Assembly (NCBI GenBank): GCA_031414695.1
Contig: JANNWG010000029.1
Span: forward strand, 98,200-162,199
From: UKL13-2 sp031414695
GTDB lineage: Bacteria > Pseudomonadota > Gammaproteobacteria > Burkholderiales > Usitatibacteraceae
Length of the DNA: 64,000 nt
Direction: 5' to 3'
In this document: piece by piece, positions 41,094 to 49,222 of the stretch
How positions within the stretch are numbered: position 1 is the first letter of the stretch
Layout: each line of letters opens with the position of its first letter
Notes under the pieces: generated by a model
The model's input: the letters and a program-made list of their open reading frames with translations, nothing else
The model's database searches: none
What the model was told of the DNA's origin: nothing
Position numbers and translations under genes: made by a program

Positions 41094-41758
41094 GTTCAAC
41101 ATTAACGCAGCGCTTAACTTCCGAAGCACTTGGCACCGCATTTTTACTCGCCATCGTGGTCGGCTCGGGCATCATGGCCGAGCGCTTATCGGGCGGCAAT
41201 ATTGCTATCGCTCTACTGGCGAATACTATCGCCACGGGCGCAGGATTAGTCGCACTCATCCTAACCTTCTCGCCAGTTTCGTCACACTTTAATCCGGTCG
41301 TCACCTTAATGAGCGCCGCCACGCGAGAGACGCCGTGGGCTGAAGTACCCGCACTCATCAGCGCACAAATTATTGGTGCTTTCGCAGGTGTGATGGCTGC
41401 ACACGCGATGTTTGCTGTGCCGATATTACAAGTCTCAACCAAAATCCGTAGCGGCGGCGCGCAAATGTTCGCTGAATTTATCGCCACCTTTGGCTTGCTG
41501 TTAGTCATCGCCAGCGTGGCGAAATATCGTAAAGATAGTGTTGCCGTTGCGGTAGGTGCCTACATCACGGCTGCTTATTGGTTTACGTCTTCCACCTCAT
41601 TCGCCAACCCCGCCGTCACCCTTGCGCGCAGCGTCACAGAATCATTCGCGGGCATTCGGCCAATGGACGCGCCGCTATTTATTGTCGCGCAGCTGTTAGC
41701 GCTCTTGGCGGCACTGGTGATTGTGCCGTGGTTATTCAATGAAAAAGTAAAAGTCTAA
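41090..41758 (+). CDS. MIP-family aquaporin/aquaglyceroporin-like channel (AqpS-like)
   Basis: A 222-residue integral membrane protein with six helices and two half-helices. The constriction motifs are NPV in HFNPVVTL and NPA in FANPAVTLAR. AqpS in Sinorhizobium sits in the same kind of operon and lets As(III) formed by ArsC flow out down its gradient. With arsR, arsI and arsC upstream and no arsB or acr3 gene in sight, it is the likely exit route here. The GTG start overlaps the arsC stop; a stem-loop repeat begins at its stop codon. Confidence 0.9.
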   Translation: MSSTLTQRLTSEALGTAFLLAIVVGSGIMAERLSGGNIAIALLANTIATGAGLVALILTFSPVSSHFNPVVTLMSAATRETPWAEVPALISAQIIGAFAGVMAAHAMFAVPILQVSTKIRSGGAQMFAEFIATFGLLLVIASVAKYRKDSVAVAVGAYITAAYWFTSSTSFANPAVTLARSVTESFAGIRPMDAPLFIVAQLLALLAALVIVPWLFNEKVKV

Positions 41759-41819
41759 TAGCGGCGGGCATATTCAGTCATATATGCCTGAAAACGCCCG
41801 CCGAATATAGTGCTATAAG
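41757..41819. repeat. Dispersed stem-loop family, member E
   Basis: GGCGGGCATATTCA and TATATGCCTGAAAACGCCCG then CCGAATATAGTGCTATAAG match the order and wording of members B and C. GGCGGGC and GCCCGCC pair exactly. It fills the gap between the convergent aquaporin and copper ATPase genes, where a shared terminator is expected. Confidence 0.75.
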
Positions 41820-41827
41820 ATTAAAAA

Positions 41828-44200
41828 TTAGTCTTCCCGCTTCAGTCGCAACGAATTAAACACCACCGAGGCGCTCGATAAACTCATCGCGAGCGCGGCT
41901 ATCATCGGCGAGAGCAACCAGCCAGTAAATGGATACAACAATCCTGCGGCAAGTGGAATGCCGATCACGTTATACGCAAACGCGAATGCCAAATTTTGAC
42001 GCATGTTGGTAATGGTCTCAGCGGATATGGTGCGTGCGCGTGAAATCGCGGTGAGATCCCCCTTGACGAGCGTAACTTGAGCGCTATTCATCGCCACATC
42101 AGTGCCCGTGCCCATGGCAATGCCAATATCGGCTTTTGCCAATGCCGGTGCGTCGTTAATGCCATCGCCCGCCATTGCCACCACGCGCCCGATTTTTTGT
42201 AAGCGTGTGACTAAGGCTAATTTATCGGCGGGACTGACGTCACCATAAAATTCCGTAATTCCCAAACGCGTGGCTACCGCCTTCGCCGTGCCCGCTCCAT
42301 CACCCGTCGCCATCACGATCTGTATACCCGCATCACGCAATTCTTTAAGCGCTACGGGAGTTGAGTCTTTCACCTTGTCTGACAACACAATTAGCCCGGC
42401 AAATTGGTTATCCACCGCCATAAAAATAACACTTGCACCGTCCATACGTATTGCCTCCGCGTCAGCATCAAGCTGTGCATGATCAACGCCAAGTTGCTTC
42501 ATTAGCACGGTATTGCCGAGCGCAATGTGTTTACCATTGACCATACCGGTCACACCAATGCCCGTGCTGGACTCAAACGTGCTCGCCGGATTAAGTGTCA
42601 TCGCCTGTGCTTTCGCCGCGCGCACAATGGCGGCAGCTAGCGGATGCTCACTCGCATTATCCAGGCTTGCCGCCAACTGCAGCAATACGGCTTCGGTATT
42701 GCCATTGGTGGGCACGATGCGCTCAAACGAGGGCTTACCTTCAGTGAGCGTGCCGGTTTTATCGACCACGATCGTGTCGATGCGGCGGAAGTTTTCAATC
42801 GCGGCGGCATCCCGAAATAAAATTCCTTTCGTGGCGGCGCGACCTGTCGCCACCATGATCGACATTGGCGTGGCTAACCCTAACGCACAGGGGCAGGCGA
42901 TGATAAGCACCGCCACCGCATTGATCAAGCCAAATACCCAAGACGGCTCAGGGCCAAAAAATCCCCAAACAAAAAATGTGAGAAGCGCGATTGCAACTAC
43001 GCTCACCACAAAATAACCTGCCACCGCATCGGCTACGCGTTGCAATGGCGCTTTAGATCGCTGCGCGGCAACAACCATCTGCACAATTTGCGCGAGCACG
43101 GTTGTCGAGCCAACTTGCTCTGCACGCATTAGCAGCGCACCGCTGGTGTTAATCGTGCCGCCAATCACATTGTCGCCCACACTTTTAGACACGGGGTTTG
43201 GCTCACCTGTCAGCATCGCCTCATCCACCGCGCTATTGCCTTGTGTCACCACCCCATCGACCGGCACTTTTTCACCAGGCCGTACACGCAGCATGTCACC
43301 TATATGCACGTGGCTGAGCGGAATCTCTTCTTCATTCTCACCATCAATACGCGTCGCTGTTTTAGGTGACAAGCCGAGCAACGATTTAATGGCGGCGGAG
43401 GTTTGCGCGCGCGCGTTCAACTCTAATAATTGTCCCATTAATGTCAGCGAAATAATCACCGCTGCCGCCTCAAAATAAACTGAGACGCGCCCCATCGACA
43501 AAAAAGCCGCTGGAAAAATTTCCGGCCGAATGGTCGCAACAACGCTGTATAAAAATGCCGCACCCGTACCCACTGATATGAGCGTCCACATATTGGGACT
43601 GCGATGTACGATGGATTGAACCCCACGCTCAAAAAATGGCTTACCCGCCCACAGCACAATGGGTAGCGTGAGCACTAATTCAATCCAACTTTGCGTGGCC
43701 ATCTCAAACCAGCTAAGTTGATGTCCAAACATGGCAAGTGTAGTCACCATCAACGTCAAAGGTAGCGTCCACCAAAAGCGATGTTCGAAATCGATTAACT
43801 CCGGATTTTTAGCGTCATCTAATGTCGGCATTTCTGGCTCTAACGCCATGCCACATTTTGGACAAGCGCCCATGTGATCTTGGCGGATTTCAGGATGCAT
43901 CGGGCAGGTGAATATAGAGCCCGGCTGCGCGGGCTGAGGGGAGAGCGGCTTTGGAGCCAAGTATTGTTGCGGTGTGGCGCGAAATTTTTCAACACAACGC
44001 TGGCTGCAAAAATAATAGTGCTGCCCCTGATGAAAAATAGACCTTTCAACATTTGGCGAAACCTTCATGCCACAAACAGGGTCGGTCTGTAACGCAGTCG
44101 CCTCCATTGCTATGTCGGTGCCCGCTATGGAATTGTCATGCCCACAACAGCTTTTTACGGGACTAGCCGGTTGGTGCTTTGTATGGTCATCTATATTCAT
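41828..44200 (-). CDS. Copper-translocating P1B-type ATPase with YHS and heavy-metal-binding domains
   Basis: A 790-residue pump. The cytoplasmic N-terminus has SCCGHD, a YHS domain (DPVCGMKV to about residue 85) and a heavy-metal-binding motif (TCPMHPEIRQ, GACPKCGMALE, 95-120), but no HMA domain. The membrane part holds CPCALGLATP. The catalytic parts are DKTGTLTEGKP, SEHPLAAAI and GDGINDAPALAKADIGIAMG. MSLSSASVVFNSLRL in the last helix supports Cu+ specificity (P1B-1). It should export Cu+ to the periplasm, where the neighbouring multicopper oxidase and carriers act. It ends at the convergent stem-loop repeat. Confidence 0.94.
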   Translation of the reverse strand: MNIDDHTKHQPASPVKSCCGHDNSIAGTDIAMEATALQTDPVCGMKVSPNVERSIFHQGQHYYFCSQRCVEKFRATPQQYLAPKPLSPQPAQPGSIFTCPMHPEIRQDHMGACPKCGMALEPEMPTLDDAKNPELIDFEHRFWWTLPLTLMVTTLAMFGHQLSWFEMATQSWIELVLTLPIVLWAGKPFFERGVQSIVHRSPNMWTLISVGTGAAFLYSVVATIRPEIFPAAFLSMGRVSVYFEAAAVIISLTLMGQLLELNARAQTSAAIKSLLGLSPKTATRIDGENEEEIPLSHVHIGDMLRVRPGEKVPVDGVVTQGNSAVDEAMLTGEPNPVSKSVGDNVIGGTINTSGALLMRAEQVGSTTVLAQIVQMVVAAQRSKAPLQRVADAVAGYFVVSVVAIALLTFFVWGFFGPEPSWVFGLINAVAVLIIACPCALGLATPMSIMVATGRAATKGILFRDAAAIENFRRIDTIVVDKTGTLTEGKPSFERIVPTNGNTEAVLLQLAASLDNASEHPLAAAIVRAAKAQAMTLNPASTFESSTGIGVTGMVNGKHIALGNTVLMKQLGVDHAQLDADAEAIRMDGASVIFMAVDNQFAGLIVLSDKVKDSTPVALKELRDAGIQIVMATGDGAGTAKAVATRLGITEFYGDVSPADKLALVTRLQKIGRVVAMAGDGINDAPALAKADIGIAMGTGTDVAMNSAQVTLVKGDLTAISRARTISAETITNMRQNLAFAFAYNVIGIPLAAGLLYPFTGWLLSPMIAALAMSLSSASVVFNSLRLKRED

Positions 44201-44343
44201 ATCAATCCTTGTTGTGCTGCAGCGATGCGTAAACGAGCATCCTCAAATGCATATCTCGTGAGCCCGCTGACAAGTCAAAAACATATGCCCGCCCGCCATA
44301 ATCACGAGCCAACTCTATCCATTCAATATGCAACTATTAAGCG

Positions 44344-45192
44344 TTATTTCTCTTCAGTGCGTAAACCGGTAAGAAACTGCGGCCAGTAGTCCGTAGGGTA
44401 GTTTGCATGATGTAGGCCGACCTCCGTTGCCGCTACCAGTCTTGGATCGGCGTAGTAGGTGCCAAACAAGCGATCCCAGATCAGAAAAAACTCTCCGAAG
44501 TTGACTTGTGCATCTTCAAACTCGCGCTTGTGATGCCAGCGATGTGTTTCAGCGACTCCAATCCATCCACGCAGAAAGCCAATTGTGTAGTCTAAATTAG
44601 CATGCTGAAACGCCAAATGAACGGTCAGTATACAAAACCAAATGGTCACCAGATGCTGCGGTACGCCCAATAATGCGAGTATGAATAACCCAGGACCCGC
44701 CATGATGATTGCGTGTACAGGATGACGACGCTCAGCATTTAGCCAGTATAGGCGTCGTGGGCTATGATGAATAGCGTGTAACTGCCAGAGACGTGGTAAC
44801 TGATGGCTTAGCCAATGCATCGTATAAAGACTGAAGTCGAGCGTTAGCCCAACCAATAACAACTGCATCCACTCCGGCGTTGTAATGGGCCAGAAGCGCA
44901 ACTCGGTGGGGATGAGTGGTGTCCAAAAGAACAAAACATTTGAAGCAAAAAGAATGATCGACAGATTGACCATGCTATGTGTCAAATCTGTGGTTGTGTC
45001 CAGATGATCTATAAGCCATGCGCGGTGAAATGGCTGAATACGCTCTAATAAACCGACGCTGAGTATGCCGCCTAGTGAAACCAGTGATGCCCAAGGCCAT
45101 AGATGTGCGCCTGAAAGATACAGCACCCATAATGCCGTAATACAACCACCCATCAATAGCGGATATGACAAATAGCGAATCAATTTATACAT
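44344..45192 (-). CDS. Sterol desaturase/fatty acid hydroxylase-family protein
   Basis: A 282-residue membrane protein with four or five helices and the di-iron histidine clusters HWLSHQ, HAIHHSPRR and HRWHHKRE. The family inserts hydroxyl groups or double bonds into lipids; the substrate is not evident. ATG 45192 is selected because GAGGAC lies eight bases upstream; ATG 45204 is an alternative. It sits between the copper ATPase and an AraC regulator gene of the same orientation, an unexpected neighbour for copper resistance. Confidence 0.88.
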   Translation of the reverse strand: MYKLIRYLSYPLLMGGCITALWVLYLSGAHLWPWASLVSLGGILSVGLLERIQPFHRAWLIDHLDTTTDLTHSMVNLSIILFASNVLFFWTPLIPTELRFWPITTPEWMQLLLVGLTLDFSLYTMHWLSHQLPRLWQLHAIHHSPRRLYWLNAERRHPVHAIIMAGPGLFILALLGVPQHLVTIWFCILTVHLAFQHANLDYTIGFLRGWIGVAETHRWHHKREFEDAQVNFGEFFLIWDRLFGTYYADPRLVAATEVGLHHANYPTDYWPQFLTGLRTEEK

Positions 45193-45287
45193 ATTAGTCC
45201 TCATTCGTAAACATTGTAGGTCGACAGTTTCTAGGTGCAGATGTAACTAGTCTTGAATGAAAACGCTGTATCAGCTCGGTTTTTAGT

Positions 45288-46058
45288 TCACGCAAGCGAT
45301 TTGAACGAGAGTTGTGTCGTAAATGCGCTACTTGGCGCGAGCCCAAACATGGTGTGGAACGTTCGTGAAAAATGCGCTGCGTCTGCAAACCCGGCGTCAT
45401 GAGCTGCCCAAGTCAACGTTTGATTTGTTGCTGCGCCTTTGATTGCGGATAACAATTTACGCCACCGCACAAAGCTGCGATAGCCAATCCCCATCTGTGC
45501 GGAAAATAGATGCGAAAACCGACTGACCGAAAGGTGGATAGATGACGCTGCTTCACTGACACTGGGTGGAACCAGTTCAAAATCGGTGCGATTGAGTAAT
45601 GTAATCAGCCGCATGTCTCGCGTGCACAGCGTCACAAAATCATCATCTGCGAGCAGTTGATAAACTAATTGATTAACTGATGCCAGATTGCCTGTATCAA
45701 GTGCAGGTACTAACGTAGCCATGAATTGCGTTAATTTCTCCACGCTGAGTGGCGATCTAGGTTTCGTATCTAAATGCATTAGACGACCGATGCGTGTCGT
45801 CGGCTCCACAAAAATAAGCGTCACATCAACGTCCGGCGCAATGAGCTTGTGCCTCATATTAGCCGGACATATCAGGCAATGCCCATCATCGTATTGATGA
45901 TCTTCGCTGACGACGGCGAGTGACGCTTCGGTACAAATAGCCAACTGCGATGCATAGTGTTGGTGCGACGCATGATGACCCACGCGACCAACATAGACCG
46001 CAAGGCCAATGCCGAGATAGAGTCTCCCCTGCCAGCCTGTACTATTGTCAGCCGTCAC
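45288..46058 (-). CDS. AraC-family transcriptional regulator
   Basis: A 256-residue regulator. Residues 1-150 form a cupin-like sensor half with several histidines (GHHASHQHYASQLAI, DGHCLICPANMRHK). The C-terminal 100 residues have two helix-turn-helices: ASSIHLSVSRFSHLFSAQMG and LTWAAHDAGFADAAHFSRTF followed by HTMFGLAPS. It starts with GTG. The next gene downstream, 95 bases away, is the sterol desaturase-family gene, the most likely target. Confidence 0.88.
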   Translation of the reverse strand: MTADNSTGWQGRLYLGIGLAVYVGRVGHHASHQHYASQLAICTEASLAVVSEDHQYDDGHCLICPANMRHKLIAPDVDVTLIFVEPTTRIGRLMHLDTKPRSPLSVEKLTQFMATLVPALDTGNLASVNQLVYQLLADDDFVTLCTRDMRLITLLNRTDFELVPPSVSEAASSIHLSVSRFSHLFSAQMGIGYRSFVRWRKLLSAIKGAATNQTLTWAAHDAGFADAAHFSRTFHTMFGLAPSSAFTTQLSFKSLA

Positions 46059-46281
46059 GAGCTAGACCGATCAAAACCATCGAAAGACTTGAGTGACCTG
46101 AGCTCGCCGACGATTGCAGATACGCTATATAAACACCCCGCTACCGTCGATGAAGTGACGATACAGAGCCATGTATGGTCACACGGGAAGCAGCAGATAG
46201 CGGGTACAAAAATGATTAGTAGTGGAATATGTCTAATACGAAACACTCGCAACATAATCGATTTCCTTTCACAAAAAACCG

Positions 46282-46791
46282 CTAGCTACGCTTTCGCGAA
46301 GACCAATGAATATGAACGATTTGCCAGCGCATGTTTGTGCGCTCGAGCACATAGGTCGAGACATTTGCGCCCTTAACTGGCTTTTCTTTGTAAACACCAT
46401 CCGTTGTCGATTCGGCGATTACCACCGCCATGTTTCCCGCTATGCGGACTTCCTGCGCGATTACTTTCGACGCTACCACGGCAGCAAATGCGGCATCTGC
46501 TTTGAAATGGTGCGAGAGATACTCCGCGCGCGACGATTCGCGATGGCCTTGTTCAAATATCTGCACGTTCGCCGCCACAACTTGCTCGACAAGTTTGCTA
46601 TCCGCATTCTTAATCGCCGTATGAAACTGCTCGATGACCGCTGAAACCTCAGTTTCGATGTCGTTGAGCGTTTGTGTCGTCGTGGCTGGCTTCTTATCGG
46701 CGGTCGGTTTTTCGTGCGCGTGTGCAAGTGTTGCCACACCAATACTCAGCCAGCACGCGATGGCAAACGGCAAAGCCGTCTTTACGCTCAT
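46282..46791 (-). CDS. Exported NTF2/SnoaL-like protein (DUF4440 type)
   Basis: A 169-residue protein with a signal peptide (residues 1-25, ending LAHAH) and a single NTF2-like cone: VIEQFHTAIKNADSKLVEQ, VQIFEQGHRESSRAEYLSHH, YVLERTNMRWQIVHIHWSSR. This fold binds small molecules and has no fixed reaction. Histidines in HIHW and SHH could bind metal. Its start overlaps the CusF-like gene stop by four bases, which places it firmly in the copper operon. Confidence 0.82.
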   Translation of the reverse strand: MSVKTALPFAIACWLSIGVATLAHAHEKPTADKKPATTTQTLNDIETEVSAVIEQFHTAIKNADSKLVEQVVAANVQIFEQGHRESSRAEYLSHHFKADAAFAAVVASKVIAQEVRIAGNMAVVIAESTTDGVYKEKPVKGANVSTYVLERTNMRWQIVHIHWSSRKRS

Positions 46792-47153
46792 TTAGCCACC
46801 TCAATACTGGTAACGGCATAGCCACTCTTGGTTTGCTCCGCACTAAATTTCACCTTGTCACCAGCCTTAATGTTTTCGATTAACTTCACGTCTTTGACTT
46901 GAAACACCATTGTCATTGGTGTCATATCCAAGCTTTTGATCTCACCGTGTTTGAGGGTGATTTTTTTTGCGTCTTTATCGACCTTTTTGACTTCGGCGGC
47001 AACCATTTCTGGTTTAGCGGCTGCGGACTTATCCTCTGATTTTGCAGCGGCACTAGGTGATGTGCCGTGATTATGGTGTTCTTGTGCCGATGCCATGGTG
47101 ATGAGACTTGAAAATGCGGCAGCTAGAAGGAGAGATTGTGTTTTCGTGTTCAT
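46788..47153 (-). CDS. CusF-like periplasmic copper-binding protein
   Basis: A 121-residue protein with a signal peptide (residues 1-23), a His/Ala/Lys-rich linker (QEHHNHGTSP) and a CusF OB-fold domain. The metal site reads HGEIKSLDMTPMTMVFQV; relative to E. coli CusF the stacking Trp is replaced by Met, while the His and the two Met ligands remain. It should shuttle Cu+ or Ag+ in the periplasm. The next gene overlaps it. A tandem TAAGT repeat lies just upstream. Confidence 0.9.
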   Translation of the reverse strand: MNTKTQSLLLAAAFSSLITMASAQEHHNHGTSPSAAAKSEDKSAAAKPEMVAAEVKKVDKDAKKITLKHGEIKSLDMTPMTMVFQVKDVKLIENIKAGDKVKFSAEQTKSGYAVTSIEVAK

Positions 47154-47168
47154 GTTGTTTCCTTTGGG

Positions 47169-47193
47169 TAAGTTAAGTTAAGTTAAGTTAAGT
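47169..47193. repeat. Five tandem copies of the pentamer TAAGT
   Basis: Five head-to-tail TAAGT units lie between the cupredoxin stop and the CusF-like start, 16 bases before the CusF-like ATG. Such a short tandem can change copy number by slippage and so alter spacing in the leader of the CusF-like gene. That effect is speculation. Confidence 0.8.
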
Positions 47194-47221
47194 TAATTCA
47201 AAAAAATGTTTGTGATGTGAT

Positions 47222-47746
47222 CTATGATTTTGCGACGACACGAATTGTGCCGCGCATACCAGCGTCGAAGTGGCCGGCAATCAGACAGGCAAATTCGAAT
47301 TCCCCCAGGTTTGAGAAATGCCAAACCAAATCAACTTTCTTGCCGGCGGCTACGTGCGCCATATAGGGTTCGTCGTGTTCCATGTTGGGGTGTTTTTTCA
47401 TTTGCTCAGCGTGTTTAGCGAGCTCCTCTTTTGTGCCGATGACCATCTCATGCATGAGCTTGCCGCTATTCTTAACCACAAAACGAATGGTCTCGCCTTG
47501 TTTAACGTTAATCACATCTGGGCTGAAACGCATCGTGTCGCTCATGCTGATGTTGATCGTCCGCGTAACTTTTTTAAGCTCCCCTTGTTGACCCCATGGA
47601 TGACGTTCGGTTGAGATGGGCTGATTCGTTTTGGTATGGGCTTTGTCGCCATGCGCGAAGGCGTGCGGCGTGGTAAGCGCGAGCATACCGATGGCAAAGG
47701 TAATGCCTGCGCCCGCTGATATGACAGTCTTGATTATTTGTATCAT
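47222..47746 (-). CDS. Periplasmic cupredoxin-domain copper protein
   Basis: A 174-residue protein with a signal peptide (residues 1-31, ending HAFA) and a C-terminal cupredoxin fold. Type 1 copper ligands are visible: His in GKLMHEMVIG and the CLIAGHFDAGM loop providing Cys, His and Met. The N-terminal part is His-rich (HGDKAHTKT) and the loop HAEQMKKHPNMEHDEPYMAH adds Met and His. The start at 47746 has AGGAG at good spacing; ATG 47782 overlaps the oxidase gene. It may shuttle copper or electrons for the multicopper oxidase next to it. Confidence 0.9.
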   Translation of the reverse strand: MIQIIKTVISAGAGITFAIGMLALTTPHAFAHGDKAHTKTNQPISTERHPWGQQGELKKVTRTINISMSDTMRFSPDVINVKQGETIRFVVKNSGKLMHEMVIGTKEELAKHAEQMKKHPNMEHDEPYMAHVAAGKKVDLVWHFSNLGEFEFACLIAGHFDAGMRGTIRVVAKS

Positions 47747-47765
47747 ATGATCTCCTAACAATAAA

Positions 47766-49187
47766 TTAGTGTTTATGGCCATTTTGACCAGGCTTACGAA
47801 CCGTGACGGTCATTTCGCGAATTTCCTTGACCTTGCCGGTCGCTGGATCAATATCGCCGCCACGTGAAGTAGGAGCCATGATGGGGTTCATCGATTCACC
47901 GTTCCATTCGTAGGCAACCGAACTCTTTGGGAATGTGTAATCACCCGGGTCCTTATAGTCATTTTTCGCCTGATTTTTGCGTACCTTGACGGTGGTAAAC
48001 ATGCCGCCCATTTCAATTGGCCCAAATTGCCCAGTACCCGTCATCATTGGTAGCGTGTTATCCGGCAGCGGCATTTCCATTTCGCCCATATCGGCCATGC
48101 CACGCTCGCCCATCACCATGTATTCAGGGATCAACTTGGTAATCTTGCTGACCACTTCACGGTGATCGACGCCGATCATGGTCGGCACGTCGTGGCCCAT
48201 TGCGTTCATGGTGTGATGTGATTTGTGGCAGTGAAATGCCCAATCCCCCGGCTCGGTAGCAACAAACTCGAAGGCGCGCATTTGGCCGACCGCAATATCG
48301 GTCGTGACCTCCGGCCAGCGTGCGCTCGGCGGAACAATGCCGCCGTCGGTTTGGGTGACGACAAATTCGTGCCCGTGCAAATGAATCGGGTGATTGGTCA
48401 TGGTCAAGTTACCAACCCGAATTCGTACGCGGTCACCTTGGCGGCATACCAGCGGATCAATACCGGGAAAGGCGCGTGAATTCCATGTCCACAGATTGAA
48501 GTCGAGCATGGTGTTGACTTTAGGTACGGCACTGCCGGGCTCAATGTCATAGGCGTTGAGTAAAAAACAGAAGTCGCGATCACAGTCTTGATAGCCCGGC
48601 AGCGTCTTTGGATTTTTGGGGTGGGTGATCCACAGCCCCATCATGCCCATCGCCATTTGTGTCATTTCATCGGCGTGTGGATGGTACATAAAAGTGCCGG
48701 GGCGGCGTGCCTCAAATTCGTACACATAGGTCTGTCCGGGCTTAATCTGCGGCTGATTTAATCCACCAACACCATCCATGCCGTTGGGTAGGCGCTGGCC
48801 ATGCCAATGAATGGTGGTGTGTTCTGGAAGCTTGTTGGTCACGAACAATCGCACCTTGTCCCCCTCCACAACTTCGATGGTCGGCCCGGGGGATTGGCCG
48901 TTGTAACCCCACAGGCGTGCCTTCATGCCGGGTGCGATTTCACGAATCACCGGTTCTGCCACAAGGTGAAATTCCTTCCAGCCGTTTTTCATCCGAAACG
49001 GCAGTGTCCAGCCATTTAGCGTCACCACCGGGTTGTAGGAACGTCCAGCGCTGGGAAATAGCGGAGGTGCCATATTTGCGCTCGCTTGTTGAGCAGCCTC
49101 CGGAACAGCACCCATCGCAGCTTTGCTGACGACGGCGGCACTGGCCAATATGCCAGCACCTGATAAAAATTGTCTTCGGTTTGTCAT
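47766..49187 (-). CDS. Tat-exported multicopper oxidase
   Basis: A 473-residue enzyme with a Tat signal (TNRRQFLSGAGILASAA). The four copper-ligand clusters are present: HWHGQRLPNGMDG, HPHADEMTQMAMG, HPIHLHGHEF and HCHKSHHTMNAMGH, the last with a Met as type 1 axial ligand. A Met-rich stretch near residues 365-400 (MVMGERGMADMGEMEMPLPD) fits a cuprous oxidase such as CueO or PcoA. It should oxidise toxic Cu+ to Cu2+ in the periplasm. It is 20 bases upstream of the cupredoxin gene start. Confidence 0.93.
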   Translation of the reverse strand: MTNRRQFLSGAGILASAAVVSKAAMGAVPEAAQQASANMAPPLFPSAGRSYNPVVTLNGWTLPFRMKNGWKEFHLVAEPVIREIAPGMKARLWGYNGQSPGPTIEVVEGDKVRLFVTNKLPEHTTIHWHGQRLPNGMDGVGGLNQPQIKPGQTYVYEFEARRPGTFMYHPHADEMTQMAMGMMGLWITHPKNPKTLPGYQDCDRDFCFLLNAYDIEPGSAVPKVNTMLDFNLWTWNSRAFPGIDPLVCRQGDRVRIRVGNLTMTNHPIHLHGHEFVVTQTDGGIVPPSARWPEVTTDIAVGQMRAFEFVATEPGDWAFHCHKSHHTMNAMGHDVPTMIGVDHREVVSKITKLIPEYMVMGERGMADMGEMEMPLPDNTLPMMTGTGQFGPIEMGGMFTTVKVRKNQAKNDYKDPGDYTFPKSSVAYEWNGESMNPIMAPTSRGGDIDPATGKVKEIREMTVTVRKPGQNGHKH

Positions 49188-49222
49188 TTTGATCTTTCGG
49201 TAAGTATTGTTGATGCAGCCGG

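Noticed and set aside
44277..44312. Possible further copy of the stem-loop family before the copper ATPase gene (ATATGCCCGCCCGCCATAAT)
   Set aside because: Only one block matches and there is no opposite arm; too weak to include.
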